A stretch of 40,183 bases of DNA, taken from contig BQJA01000026.1 in NCBI GenBank assembly GCA_021604405.1, positions 1-40,183 of the forward strand, given 5' to 3'. The DNA is from Nitrosomonas sp. GTDB taxonomy: Bacteria > Pseudomonadota > Gammaproteobacteria > Burkholderiales > Nitrosomonadaceae. The notes under the pieces were generated by a model that worked only from the letters and a program-made list of their open reading frames with translations, searched no databases and was not told where the DNA came from. The position numbers and the translations under genes are program-made. The stretch's first letter is position 1; every line of letters starts with the position of its first letter. This document shows, piece after piece, positions 19,003-27,683 of the stretch.

Positions 19003-21174
19003 TTATGCTGCTTGGTGATCTACGCCCAATCTATTACTCACAGACACTGGTAAGTTAATAGAAATTTTAGCCCCATTCGGTAAAATATTTTTAGCCTGAA
19101 TTGTACCACCATGCTCCTCAACAATTTTTTTCACGATTGATAATCCAAGCCCTGTTCCTTTGGATTTGGTTGTCACATAAGGTTCGAACGCTCGAGCCTT
19201 GACTTGTTCCGAAAAACCACTGCCATTATCGCTTACGCTGAATTGTACGTGATTATGTTTTAATTCAGTACGGACGGTAATGACAGGAATTGGTGTATCA
19301 TTCAAAGCATCCTGGGCATTCTGCAAAAGATTATGCAGCACTTGGCGTAAACGTGCAGAATCTCCTGTTATCGCGGGTAAATCAGTGGCTAACTCTAGCT
19401 GAATTTGCGGCCGCATTGAACCGTCCGACATTGCACTTCCCGATTCATAGAGCGCCAAAACTTCCCGTACCAGTTGATTAAAATTAAGCTGGCGGAATTC
19501 TAGTTCCGGCGCGCGTGCATACTCGCTAAATTCATTTACCATTCTTTTCAGTGCTTCTACTTGATTCACTATTGTCTCGGTTGAGCGCCGCAAAATCTTG
19601 GCATCCTGCTCATTTAGTTTGCCTGCAAATTTGTGCAGCATACGTTCCGCTGACAGCTGAATTGGCGTCAGGGGATTCTTTATTTCGTGAGCAAGGCGCC
19701 TGGCCACCTCTCCCCGGGCAACTGCACGCTGTACCTGCAAAAGGCTTGTGATATCATCAAATACAACAACACCTCCACCGCCGGAAATCTTGGGCATGCG
19801 CGTGCCGCGCAATAATAGCACTTGATTTTTATCTTCACTGAAACGTGTTATCTGCCGTTCCCATTCACCTGATTTTGCGAGTTGGAATCCTTCCTGGATT
19901 TCAGTAACCAACGTACGTAATTGTGGTTCTTTTTCCACGCAGCCATCGATAGTTGACCCATCCAGGCTGATCAGGGGAATTTGCAGAATTTGCTCTGCAC
20001 TGCGGTTTGCAGTATTCAAACATAAATTATCATCAAACACCAATACACCCGAGGAAAGATTAGCCAAAATACTTTCCAGATGAGCCCGCGCGCTTTCTAC
20101 TCTTTGCTGATTGTGCTGTGCTGCCGCACGGGCCTCTTCCAGTTGTTGCGTCATCAGATTAAAAGAGTCAGTCAATATCCCGAGTTCATCATTACTTTGT
20201 ACCAAATGGCGCCTGCTAAAGTCACCTTGCGCGACAGCCCGGGTACCTTCAGCCAGCATACTTAATGGCGCGCTCAATCTTTCACTTAGCAAAAAAGCCG
20301 CTGCCAGCGCGGAAAGCAGCGATAGCAACAATACTAATGTCAGCGTTACGCTATATAATCGAGTCAATCCCTGACGTGATAACAATAATTCCTGGTAATC
20401 ACGATAACCCGCCTGTAATGTCTCTGCATCTTTAGCCAACTGCTGCGGCACAGGCTGCAGCAATTGCAAAACACGAATATCTTCATCTAAACTTAGCACA
20501 TTCACAGGTGATATTACGCGCAAATAAAGCCCTTTTTCAGCAATTGACTCAATCGCACTGTAGGCTTTTTGCGCTCTGATATGACGCATTACCGACGTAC
20601 TGGGTTTGTCTGGAAATAAGGCGGTATTATCTACATTGGCAAATGCAATAACCTTACCATCCTGATTAAAAAGCGTTGCCTCCTGTATTTCAGATTGTGT
20701 CAATAACTTATTTAATGTCAATACGGGCGAAATTGTTGGCTCGGACAATGTCAGCGCAGCGGAACGCGCTTTTTTTCGCAATTCGGCCAATAAATTTTCA
20801 AGCATCGTATGACCGAGATTCAACCCGCCTTCGAGGGCGCGGTCTACTTTGACATCAAACCAAGACTCGATGCTTTTACCCAGGAACTGTACCGATACAG
20901 TGTATACGAGCGCGCCGGGAATAATCGCCATTAAAGAAAAAAACAATAATAAACGGAACGCTAGCCTGGATCCAAATTTACGGGCCCTGAGTCTACCCGC
21001 AAGCCGCCATAATAAATAACCTACTATCACCATGAGGAATAACACGATGACTATATTAAGTGCGATAAGCAGCCGATAGCGGCGCTCAAAGAATTCCGTG
21101 TTGGCACCCGCTGTGGCAAGCAAAAAAAGCAGCACCATTCCCAAGCCGACACCAATAACTATGACGTATTTCAC
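19003..21174 (-). CDS. ntrY: NtrY-like membrane sensor histidine kinase
   Basis: NtrY senses envelope, nitrogen or redox conditions and phosphorylates NtrX. The 723-residue protein has N-terminal membrane helices (about 1-22, 34-57 and 71-95), an extracytoplasmic region, a further helix (277-297), a HAMP linker (about 298-350) and a PAS-like domain (about 365-480). The DHp domain has the phosphorylated His H496 in ARRLAHEIKNPLTPIQLSAE. The HATPase domain carries HNLLQNAQDALND (614-626), SDNGSGF (648-654) and TGLGLSI (674-680). It overlaps the upstream DUF4390 gene by 4 bp and precedes ntrX by 67 bp. All kinase boxes look functional, in contrast to the degraded NtrX output domain. Confidence 0.93.
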   Translation of the reverse strand: MKYVIVIGVGLGMVLLFLLATAGANTEFFERRYRLLIALNIVIVLFLMVIVGYLLWRLAGRLRARKFGSRLAFRLLLFFSLMAIIPGALVYTVSVQFLGKSIESWFDVKVDRALEGGLNLGHTMLENLLAELRKKARSAALTLSEPTISPVLTLNKLLTQSEIQEATLFNQDGKVIAFANVDNTALFPDKPSTSVMRHIRAQKAYSAIESIAEKGLYLRVISPVNVLSLDEDIRVLQLLQPVPQQLAKDAETLQAGYRDYQELLLSRQGLTRLYSVTLTLVLLLSLLSALAAAFLLSERLSAPLSMLAEGTRAVAQGDFSRRHLVQSNDELGILTDSFNLMTQQLEEARAAAQHNQQRVESARAHLESILANLSSGVLVFDDNLCLNTANRSAEQILQIPLISLDGSTIDGCVEKEPQLRTLVTEIQEGFQLAKSGEWERQITRFSEDKNQVLLLRGTRMPKISGGGGVVVFDDITSLLQVQRAVARGEVARRLAHEIKNPLTPIQLSAERMLHKFAGKLNEQDAKILRRSTETIVNQVEALKRMVNEFSEYARAPELEFRQLNFNQLVREVLALYESGSAMSDGSMRPQIQLELATDLPAITGDSARLRQVLHNLLQNAQDALNDTPIPVITVRTELKHNHVQFSVSDNGSGFSEQVKARAFEPYVTTKSKGTGLGLSIVKKIVEEHGGTIQAKNILPNGAKISINLPVSVSNRLGVDHQAA

Positions 21175-21785
21175 AAATCACCCTGTTGATACAGTGGCTG
21201 CGCTGATAAAGGCAAATTTGTGCGCCACTCTAGCCGATCAGAAGTCAAATGCCACGCCTTAGAACCCAGTGTTTCGACTTGAAATGGTTTGGGCAGTCGC
21301 GACAGATCAAGCCATATGCGCAACGTGGCAATATAATCAATACCTTCTTTTAGATCAGACAGGATCGTGACTGGATATCCGTGCATTCGGCTCAGTACAC
21401 GCAATGCTTCATTCAGTGTGTCAAAATTTTTGGTCCAGGTTTCATATTTAGGGCTTAAACGATACTGACGAGTTAGTGCATTATAACTTAGCCCCATTCG
21501 CAACTTACTCCGCGCCACTTCTTGGTCAAACCAGTACCAGCGTGGCTCAACCAAACTGAATTTGGTTGTAATGTAGAGCGTAACCCCTTTTTTAAGCGCT
21601 TGTTCCAGCGTGTTGTTAAGCACAACCTCTGAATCTACATTCAGTTGATAACCGTTATCCACCACGATTAAATCAACAAACTTTATCCGAATACCGCTCT
21701 CCGCGCGAAGTTCGGTTGCTGTAAACAGTGTTGCAGCGATCAACCCTATGCAGCCAATTCCACGCAATAAATTTGATAACCACAT
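21171..21785 (-). CDS. DUF4390 exported protein
   Basis: This 204-residue protein is the DUF4390 family member that sits between rsmB and ntrY in many betaproteobacteria; its function is unknown. I chose the ATG at 21785, which gives a signal peptide (MWLSNLLRGIGCIGLIAATL, probable cleavage after LRA at about 28) and lies 7 bp past the rsmB stop. A longer open frame exists upstream but overlaps rsmB and lacks family resemblance. The mature part is beta-rich with conserved aromatics (EPRWYWFDQ, SPKYETWTKNFDTL). The gene overlaps ntrY by 4 bp, suggesting translational coupling. A periplasmic role near the NtrY sensor domain is only inference. Confidence 0.85.
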   Translation of the reverse strand: MWLSNLLRGIGCIGLIAATLFTATELRAESGIRIKFVDLIVVDNGYQLNVDSEVVLNNTLEQALKKGVTLYITTKFSLVEPRWYWFDQEVARSKLRMGLSYNALTRQYRLSPKYETWTKNFDTLNEALRVLSRMHGYPVTILSDLKEGIDYIATLRIWLDLSRLPKPFQVETLGSKAWHLTSDRLEWRTNLPLSAQPLYQQGDL

Positions 21786-21792
21786 AACAAGT

Positions 21793-23070
21793 TCAGGATT
21801 TTTGCAGTAGCGCATAAAAGAAACCATTATGCTGAGAATCCGGCAATAATTGGCCTTCAATCATTTCAGCTTGAGTAAGCGTCAATTGGCGTGCGTCCGA
21901 ATGCTGGGACAAAAATGCTTCAATTTGCAATCCATTTTCTTCTGCAAATACTGAGCAGGTCGCATACAGCAACTTACCACCTTTATTGAGTATTGGCCAT
22001 AAAGCGTTAAGAATTTTCAGTTGGTTTTTGGAAAATTGCAGTAAATCACTTTCACGCCGCAACCATTTGATATCAGGGTGACGACATACGACGCCAGAAG
22101 CAGAACAAGGCACGTCGGCCAGAATACGGTCAAACAGCTTGCCATCCCACCATTGTGCCGGTTGTGCCGCATCGCCACAGACTAGTTGCATTGCTTTAAC
22201 CTTTATCCGGTCGAGATTCTGTGTCAGACGAACAAGTCTTTCAGAATCATTGTCCAGCACGGTTAATGCCATGTTTGCTGTTTCCAATAAATGGGTGCTT
22301 TTACCACCTGGTGCGGCACAGGCGTCCAATACGCGCATCCCATCATGCACATCCAATAATCGAGCCGCCAGTTGCGCGCCAGCATCCTGCACCGTTACGA
22401 GCCCAGCCGTAAATCCAGGCAGCCCTTGGACATTGACGGGTTTGGTTAACCTAATTGCCCCGTTCCATATTAACTGCGTACCCAATCCACTTTCTTCGAG
22501 CAAACGCTGATATTCATCAACGTCAATTTTCTGCTGATTGACCCTTAATGTCATGGATGGCCGTTGATTGTTTGCGTTCAGTATCGCTTGATAGTTCCGG
22601 GGATATTGCCTCCGGAGCTTATCAATCCACCATTGTGGATGGGAGTATCGCGCCACATCGTTTTTCATTACTTCGTTTTGCAGTACTTCCCGCCGCCGTA
22701 AAAAATTGCGCAGCACTGCATTGACCAGACCTTGCGTTCCCTTGCCGCTTTTCAGAAGCCGGGCAGCTGAGACGGCATGATTCACTACGGCGTGAGGCGG
22801 CGATTTGCTATATTGCAACTGATACAGGCCCACCAGCAACAAATATCGCAGGCGCATGTCTTTTAATGATTTTTTTAAAAGCTGGTCAAGCAGTGCATCG
22901 AGTTGACCATAAAAGCGCAGCACACCATAGCTGAGATCTTGTATCGCTCCTCTTTGCTGGCTTGATAGCGTAAGATTGTTATGCTTAGCTGTTTGTAACA
23001 CCGCTGTTAAGCTGGCACCGGTTAGCACCTTCCCGACGATCAGTGCAGCCTCAAGCTGCGTTTTAATCAT
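21793..23070 (-). CDS. rsmB: 16S rRNA (cytosine-967-C5) methyltransferase RsmB
   Basis: RsmB (Sun/Fmu) methylates C967 of 16S rRNA. The 425-residue protein has an N-terminal NusB-like helical RNA-binding domain (about 5-130) and a C-terminal Rossmann methyltransferase. DACAAPGGKSTHLLE (249-263) binds S-adenosylmethionine. PCSASG (321-326) and the catalytic cysteine C372 in YATCSVFAEENG are the paired cysteine motifs of rRNA m5C enzymes. It overlaps fmt by 4 bp and is part of the def-fmt-rsmB-DUF4390-ntrY-ntrX series. Confidence 0.96.
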   Translation of the reverse strand: MIKTQLEAALIVGKVLTGASLTAVLQTAKHNNLTLSSQQRGAIQDLSYGVLRFYGQLDALLDQLLKKSLKDMRLRYLLLVGLYQLQYSKSPPHAVVNHAVSAARLLKSGKGTQGLVNAVLRNFLRRREVLQNEVMKNDVARYSHPQWWIDKLRRQYPRNYQAILNANNQRPSMTLRVNQQKIDVDEYQRLLEESGLGTQLIWNGAIRLTKPVNVQGLPGFTAGLVTVQDAGAQLAARLLDVHDGMRVLDACAAPGGKSTHLLETANMALTVLDNDSERLVRLTQNLDRIKVKAMQLVCGDAAQPAQWWDGKLFDRILADVPCSASGVVCRHPDIKWLRRESDLLQFSKNQLKILNALWPILNKGGKLLYATCSVFAEENGLQIEAFLSQHSDARQLTLTQAEMIEGQLLPDSQHNGFFYALLQKS

Positions 23071-24023
23071 TTTGAATGTGCACTTGCATATACAGGAGAA
23101 TCAAAAATTTCTCCGGGTTGTAATGAGTAGCCAGTCAGAAATTCGGCTGCACCTAATTTTTTTCCACCGGGTTTTTGGAGCGTTTCCAGAATTATCGCAT
23201 GACGCCCGCAAGCCACAATAATACCATCACGTCTGATCGCAATAATTTCACCCGGTTTTCCAGATATATCCACGGCCCGTTTAGCCTGCCATATCTTCAG
23301 TACATTACCCCGGATCTGCGCATAGGCGCCAGGGCTCGGATTAAAAGCACGGACAAGGCGGTTTATCTGGTCAGCATCCTGTTGCCAGTCAATGGCTGCC
23401 TCCGTTTTATTGATTTTCGGTGCATAGCAAGCCAAAGCCTCATTTTGGACGCTTGCAGTCAGCCTTCCTTGCTGCAATTGCGCCAAAGCCGTCACGATAC
23501 TATGTGCACCCAGTTTGCTTAGCTTGTCATGTAATGTTTGTGTTGTGTCGCCTGATTCAACCTCAAGCCGAGCTTTGTGTAACATTGCGCCGGTATCGAG
23601 ACCTGTGTCCATTTGCATGATGGTAATACCTGTTTCCTGGTCTCCGGCCAATATTGCGCGCTGAATCGGTGCTGCGCCACGCCAGCGCGGCAGTAATGAA
23701 GCATGGATATTAAGGCAGCCATATCGCGGAAGATTTAACACGGTCGCGGGTAAAATTAATCCATATGCCGCAACGATCATCACGTCGGCATTGTATTCCA
23801 TTAATTGTGCATGAAGTGCTTCCGATTTAAGCGTTAGCGGCTGGAGCAGCGCAACCCCATGAGTCATGGCTAATAATTTGACAGGGCTTGCTACGGTTTT
23901 CATTCCTCTTCCTGCAGGCCGGTCCGGTTGCGTCAGCACCAGCGCAATCTCATGGTCGGCAGCAAAGAGTGCCTCCAATGCAGTGGCGGCAAAGGCCGGC
24001 GTGCCTGCGAAAATAATTTTCAT
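23067..24023 (-). CDS. fmt: Methionyl-tRNA formyltransferase
   Basis: Fmt formylates the initiator methionyl-tRNA using 10-formyltetrahydrofolate. The 318-residue protein starts MKIIFAGTPAFAATALEAL. The catalytic triad is visible as N105 and H107 in LNIHASLLPRWRG and D143 in MDTGLDTG. A C-terminal OB-like tRNA-binding domain follows (about 205-318). The 3' end overlaps rsmB by 4 bp. Upstream, 121 bp separate it from def, longer than usual for this pair, with no clear ribosome site before the ATG. Confidence 0.96.
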   Translation of the reverse strand: MKIIFAGTPAFAATALEALFAADHEIALVLTQPDRPAGRGMKTVASPVKLLAMTHGVALLQPLTLKSEALHAQLMEYNADVMIVAAYGLILPATVLNLPRYGCLNIHASLLPRWRGAAPIQRAILAGDQETGITIMQMDTGLDTGAMLHKARLEVESGDTTQTLHDKLSKLGAHSIVTALAQLQQGRLTASVQNEALACYAPKINKTEAAIDWQQDADQINRLVRAFNPSPGAYAQIRGNVLKIWQAKRAVDISGKPGEIIAIRRDGIIVACGRHAIILETLQKPGGKKLGAAEFLTGYSLQPGEIFDSPVYASAHSK

Positions 24024-24144
24024 TTGGTTGCGTCGATAATCTGAAATTTCTTTAGAAATGACCTGAAAAGATAATCATGTGTCATGATCGGATAAATCGT
24101 GGCCCAGGTTTGTTAGGGGGGTGCATAACGTTTTCCTGGCTACA

Positions 24145-24648
24145 TTACATTCTATTACGCTGTCTTTTTTTTAATTTTGTCAGAACGCGTGACCGCTTTA
24201 AATCCGACCAATATTCAACAAACACCTTTCCCATTAAATGATCCATTTCGTGTTGTATGCAGACTGCGAGCAAACCGCTGGCATCAAGAACAAATTCTTT
24301 TCCTTCCGAATCTAATGCTTTGACAGTGACCGCTTCTGCGCGCCGCACTTTTCCATAGATTCCCGGTACCGACAAACAACCTTCTTCACGTTCTGATTCG
24401 CCACTGTTGGCGATTATTTCAGGATTAATGAACGTTAATAACTGGTCATGTGTCTCAGATGTGTCAATAACGATGATGCGTTGATGAACATCAACCTGGG
24501 TCGCCGCAAGACCAATTCCAGGTGCTGTATACATGGTTTCAGCCATGTCCCGGATTAAGGTGCGTGTATTGTCAGTTACCGCCGGCACGGCTTTAGCAAT
24601 CGTGTGCAATCGCTCGTCCGGATACTCTAGTATCTTAAGAATAGCCAT
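24145..24648 (-). CDS. def: Peptide deformylase
   Basis: Peptide deformylase removes the N-formyl group from nascent proteins and is the functional partner of Fmt. The 167-residue product contains all three motifs: GIGLAATQ (44-51), EGCLS (89-93, metal ligand C91) and HEMDH (133-137, metal ligands H133 and H137, catalytic E134). I chose ATG 24648 ([14 protein letters not shown]) to match the family start. The open frame extends 8 codons upstream, but those residues are atypical. It is divergent from the LysM gene across about 120 bp. Confidence 0.96.
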   Translation of the reverse strand: MAILKILEYPDERLHTIAKAVPAVTDNTRTLIRDMAETMYTAPGIGLAATQVDVHQRIIVIDTSETHDQLLTFINPEIIANSGESEREEGCLSVPGIYGKVRRAEAVTVKALDSEGKEFVLDASGLLAVCIQHEMDHLMGKVFVEYWSDLKRSRVLTKLKKRQRNRM

Positions 24649-24767
24649 AAAAAACTTGTGTAGTTTGATCAACCATGCATTGAAGTTAATACATATGATT
24701 ACGCATGAATACTATTTACAAGATTGCGTTTAACAAACAAAGTTCATTTGCGCAACCGGAATCATTC

Positions 24768-25796
24768 ATGCGAAAGAATATTATATCCGCGATTTTATTT
24801 GCTAGCATTTTTTCTGCTTTACCGGCCATGGCAGAAAATAATGGCTTGCGAAATGATGCACCTGTTCGCCATATTGTTACGCCTGGCGATACATTGTGGA
24901 GCATTGCTTCAAAATTTCTAAAAGACCCCTGGCGCTGGCCGCAGGTTTGGGGGTTAAATCGGGAACAGGTAAAAAATCCGCACAAAATCTACCCGGGTGA
25001 TATCATTTTACTCGAAAAAACGCGGCATGGCGGACGGTTAACATTGGCCAATGAAAAAGCGGCAGTGAAGCTGTCTCCCAAAATAAGGGTGGAAAAAACA
25101 GGGTTCTCAGCCATCCCGAGTATTCCCGCGCCAGAAATAGAGCCTTTTTTAAGCCAACCCATCGTTATAGATAAAAGCGGACTAGCGAATGCGCCCTATG
25201 TTATCGGTTCCAGCGATGAACGTGTTGTAATAAGCGCTGGAGACACTATCTATACCAGCTATTTGCCTGAAGATCAAGGTTTGTCATGGCAAATATTCCG
25301 TCCAGGGAAAGCGTTAAGAGATCCAGATGCGAATGGGGAAGTTCTTGGGTATGAGGCCACTTACCTTGGGGATATCAACGTTAAGGCATCCGATGAAGTC
25401 ACCACCGCTACCGTTACTCGATTTGTTCAGGAAATACAAAAAGGGGACCGGCTGGTTGCATCCTCTGGTATTATGTTTAATAATTATGCTCCACATGCGC
25501 CAGAGATGTTTATCAATGGTCGTATTATTTCCGTATACGGGGGAGTTACCGAAATAGGCAAGGGTGATATTGTCACACTTAACAAAGGTGCCAGGGATGG
25601 ATTAGAAATGGGCCATGTACTCGCAGTTTATCGAAATAATATTACCCGGGCACCTAATGGAAAAATAGTACAACTTCCCGGTGTCCGTTCTGGCTTGGTT
25701 TTTGTATTCAGGGTTTTTGAGAAAGTGTCCTATGCGTTGGTAATGCAAAGCACCCAATTTATTCAGATTCTTGATACTGTTGAATCACCACAATAG
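24768..25796 (+). CDS. Secreted LysM-domain protein upstream of dprA
   Basis: The 342-residue protein starts at ATG 24768 with a signal peptide (MRKNIISAILFASIFSALPA, cleavage probably after AMA at about 22). A LysM peptidoglycan-binding domain follows at 34-82 (HIVTPGDTLWSIASKFLKDP to YPGDIILL). The remaining 250 residues are beta-rich and conserved in the proteins found next to dprA in betaproteobacteria; no catalytic domain is recognised. An open frame continues upstream to 24705, but the signal peptide supports the internal ATG. dprA begins 18 bp after the stop, suggesting co-transcription. Confidence 0.9.
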   Translation: MRKNIISAILFASIFSALPAMAENNGLRNDAPVRHIVTPGDTLWSIASKFLKDPWRWPQVWGLNREQVKNPHKIYPGDIILLEKTRHGGRLTLANEKAAVKLSPKIRVEKTGFSAIPSIPAPEIEPFLSQPIVIDKSGLANAPYVIGSSDERVVISAGDTIYTSYLPEDQGLSWQIFRPGKALRDPDANGEVLGYEATYLGDINVKASDEVTTATVTRFVQEIQKGDRLVASSGIMFNNYAPHAPEMFINGRIISVYGGVTEIGKGDIVTLNKGARDGLEMGHVLAVYRNNITRAPNGKIVQLPGVRSGLVFVFRVFEKVSYALVMQSTQFIQILDTVESPQ

Positions 25797-25814
25797 TGAT
25801 GTTGCCTATTTTCA

Positions 25815-26906
25815 ATGAAATTTCCGCCGGATGTTAAATCCTGGCTAAGCCTTAGCCTGATTGATGGCCTTGGTGACGAATCGATACGACGGTTACTGGT
25901 AGCTTTTGGGAGTCCTTCAGGCATCTTTTCCGCGAGACCCAGTGCACTGGAACGTATTGTAAAAAAAAATATTGTTCGAAGTATATTGCGCGGCGCGGCC
26001 GAAGATAAACTCACTGCTGCACTTAGTTGGCTGGAAGATCCGGCTAACTCAATCATTACACTTGCTGATTCCGATTATCCAAACCTGCTGTTAAACATTC
26101 CTGATCCGCCGCCGCTTCTTTATTTTAAAGGTCAACGCAAACTTCTCAATGCACCGGCACTCGCCGTCGTTGGCAGTCGTAATGCCACGCCCCAGGGTCT
26201 TTCCAATGCGGAAAGCTTTTCTGAAGCCATCAGCAATGCAGGATTTTGTATTATTAGCGGCATGGCGTTGGGTATTGATACCGCCGCACATAATGGTGGA
26301 TTGCGTGGCGCCGCAGCCAGCATTGGTGTAGTCGGTACTGGGCTGGATATCGTTTATCCTGCGAGAAATCATGTGCTTGCACACCGACTCGCCAAAGATG
26401 GCGGGCTAATTTCCGAGTTTCCACTCGGAATGCCAGCCATTGGTCGTAACTTTCCACGGCGGAACCGTATTATCAGCGGCATGAGTCAGGGTTGTCTGGT
26501 GGTTGAAGCAGCATTACGGAGTGGTTCATTGATTACTGCTCGCCAGGCATTGGAACAAGGAAGGGAAGTACTGGCTATTCCCGGTTCAATTCATTCGCCT
26601 CTTTCCAAAGGTTGTCATGCGCTCATCAAACAAGGGGCAAAACTGGTAGAAAATACTCAGGACATTTTGGATGAGCTCGACTATCGCTCAAGCAAAAATA
26701 ACCGGCGTAGCGATGAAAAAACTGATGCTGTCAATTCAGTAGAAGATGCTTTTTTACTTAAGTATTTTGGTCATGATATAACTGATGTTGACACTTTATG
26801 TTCCCGCAGCGGCTTGACGGCGGAGGCAGTATCCGCCATGCTATTGACACTTGAGCTGGAAGGTGTTGTTGCCAGCCTGCCAGGCGGATATTATCAACGC
26901 ATCTGA
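25815..26906 (+). CDS. dprA: DNA processing protein DprA (Smf)
   Basis: DprA loads RecA onto single-stranded DNA taken up during natural transformation. The 363-residue protein has an N-terminal helical region (1-75) and a central Rossmann-like domain with VVGSRNAT (118-125), SGMALGIDTAAH (148-159), GTGLDIVYPARN and NFPRRNRIISG (212-222). The C-terminal winged-helix-like segment (about 305-363) has ITDVDTLCSRSGLTAEAV. All core motifs are intact. Presence of dprA alone does not prove competence, since the gene is widespread. Confidence 0.96.
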   Translation: MKFPPDVKSWLSLSLIDGLGDESIRRLLVAFGSPSGIFSARPSALERIVKKNIVRSILRGAAEDKLTAALSWLEDPANSIITLADSDYPNLLLNIPDPPPLLYFKGQRKLLNAPALAVVGSRNATPQGLSNAESFSEAISNAGFCIISGMALGIDTAAHNGGLRGAAASIGVVGTGLDIVYPARNHVLAHRLAKDGGLISEFPLGMPAIGRNFPRRNRIISGMSQGCLVVEAALRSGSLITARQALEQGREVLAIPGSIHSPLSKGCHALIKQGAKLVENTQDILDELDYRSSKNNRRSDEKTDAVNSVEDAFLLKYFGHDITDVDTLCSRSGLTAEAVSAMLLTLELEGVVASLPGGYYQRI

Positions 26907-26929
26907 GGTTTTTACGGGATAATTAGTTG

Positions 26930-27030
26930 TATACTTAAAAAAGTAATGTCAGCGCTCAGGGGGTGCGAGGCACCTATGCGATCCAGCCGGGCATGGGCCA
27001 CTGTGCTCTGGATTAGTTTGTATAACTAAC
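26930..27030 (+). other. Structured intergenic element between dprA and smg
   Basis: After a -10-like TATACT (26930-26935) come three short hairpins in a row: GGTGC-GAG-GCACC (26962-26974), ATCCAG (26981-26986) paired with CTGGAT (27008-27013), and TTAGTT-TGTAT-AACTAA (27013-27029; it shares one base with the previous stem). The stretch 26950-27010 is clearly more GC-rich than the flanks and has no open frame. It could be a structured leader of smg, a small RNA or a protein-binding region; no known RNA family was recognised. Confidence 0.35.
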
Positions 27031-27068
27031 TGATATTAAGGTTATAAATTAAATAACTCAAGGCGGTT

Positions 27069-27527
27069 ATGTTTGATATTCTTGTTTATTTATTTGAAAA
27101 TTATTTTGATTCCGGGAGCCATCCCGATTCTGCTACGCTCACGCGTAAACTTACGCTGGCTGGTTTTGACAATGACGAAATCACCCAGGCGCTTGACTGG
27201 TTATCTGAGCTTGCACAACTTGAGACGGACAGTTATCCAGCCGCATTAGCGCAGAGTCACTCGTTTCGCTGTTATGCTTCATTTGAAATGGAAAAAATAG
27301 ACGCGGAAGGTCGCGGTTTTATCATGTTTCTCGAGCAAGCGGGAATTCTTAATCCATTGCAACGCGAGTTACTCATCGATCAGGTTCTGGCGATGGATGA
27401 AAACACGCCAAGCCTGGAAAAAATTAAACTCATTGTTCTGACACAACTATGGATGAAAAATCAATTGACAGACCAAACGATTATAGAAAAATTGTTGCTA
27501 GCAAATGATTCATATTGCCTGCATTGA
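27069..27527 (+). CDS. smg: Smg family protein (DUF494)
   Basis: This 152-residue acidic protein begins MFDILVYLFENYFDSG and is a full-length Smg/DUF494 member. The family is helical, cytosolic and of unknown function, and is regularly found next to dprA and a topoisomerase gene. AAGGCGG lies just before the ATG. Two helical halves can be seen (ATLTRKLTLAGFDNDEITQALDW; then PLQRELLIDQVLAMDE). It is the third gene of the LysM-dprA-smg-topB series. Confidence 0.93.
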   Translation: MFDILVYLFENYFDSGSHPDSATLTRKLTLAGFDNDEITQALDWLSELAQLETDSYPAALAQSHSFRCYASFEMEKIDAEGRGFIMFLEQAGILNPLQRELLIDQVLAMDENTPSLEKIKLIVLTQLWMKNQLTDQTIIEKLLLANDSYCLH

Positions 27528-27629
27528 TTAGCTATACAACGGTGTCTATCTCTCGTTCATTGAAAGCTAATTAGACAAATTCACTGCCGCAACGACTGCA
27601 TTTATTGCTCAAGACATTTTTTACGGGCA

Positions 27630-27657
27630 TTGACTGTAAATTACTGACGGCTATTAT
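27630..27657 (+). promoter_or_regulatory. Sigma-70-like promoter for topB
   Basis: TTGACT (27630-27635), a 16-nt spacer and TATTAT (27652-27657) form a good promoter. Transcription would start about 20 nt before the topB ATG at 27684. This gives the topoisomerase its own transcript, independent of smg. Confidence 0.6.
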
Positions 27658-27683
27658 ACCAACGCATATTTAACCAGAACTTA

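Noticed and set aside
24024-24144. Longer than usual gap between def and fmt
   Set aside because: I looked for a small gene or hairpin; only short, weak inverted repeats are present and no open frame with a start signal.
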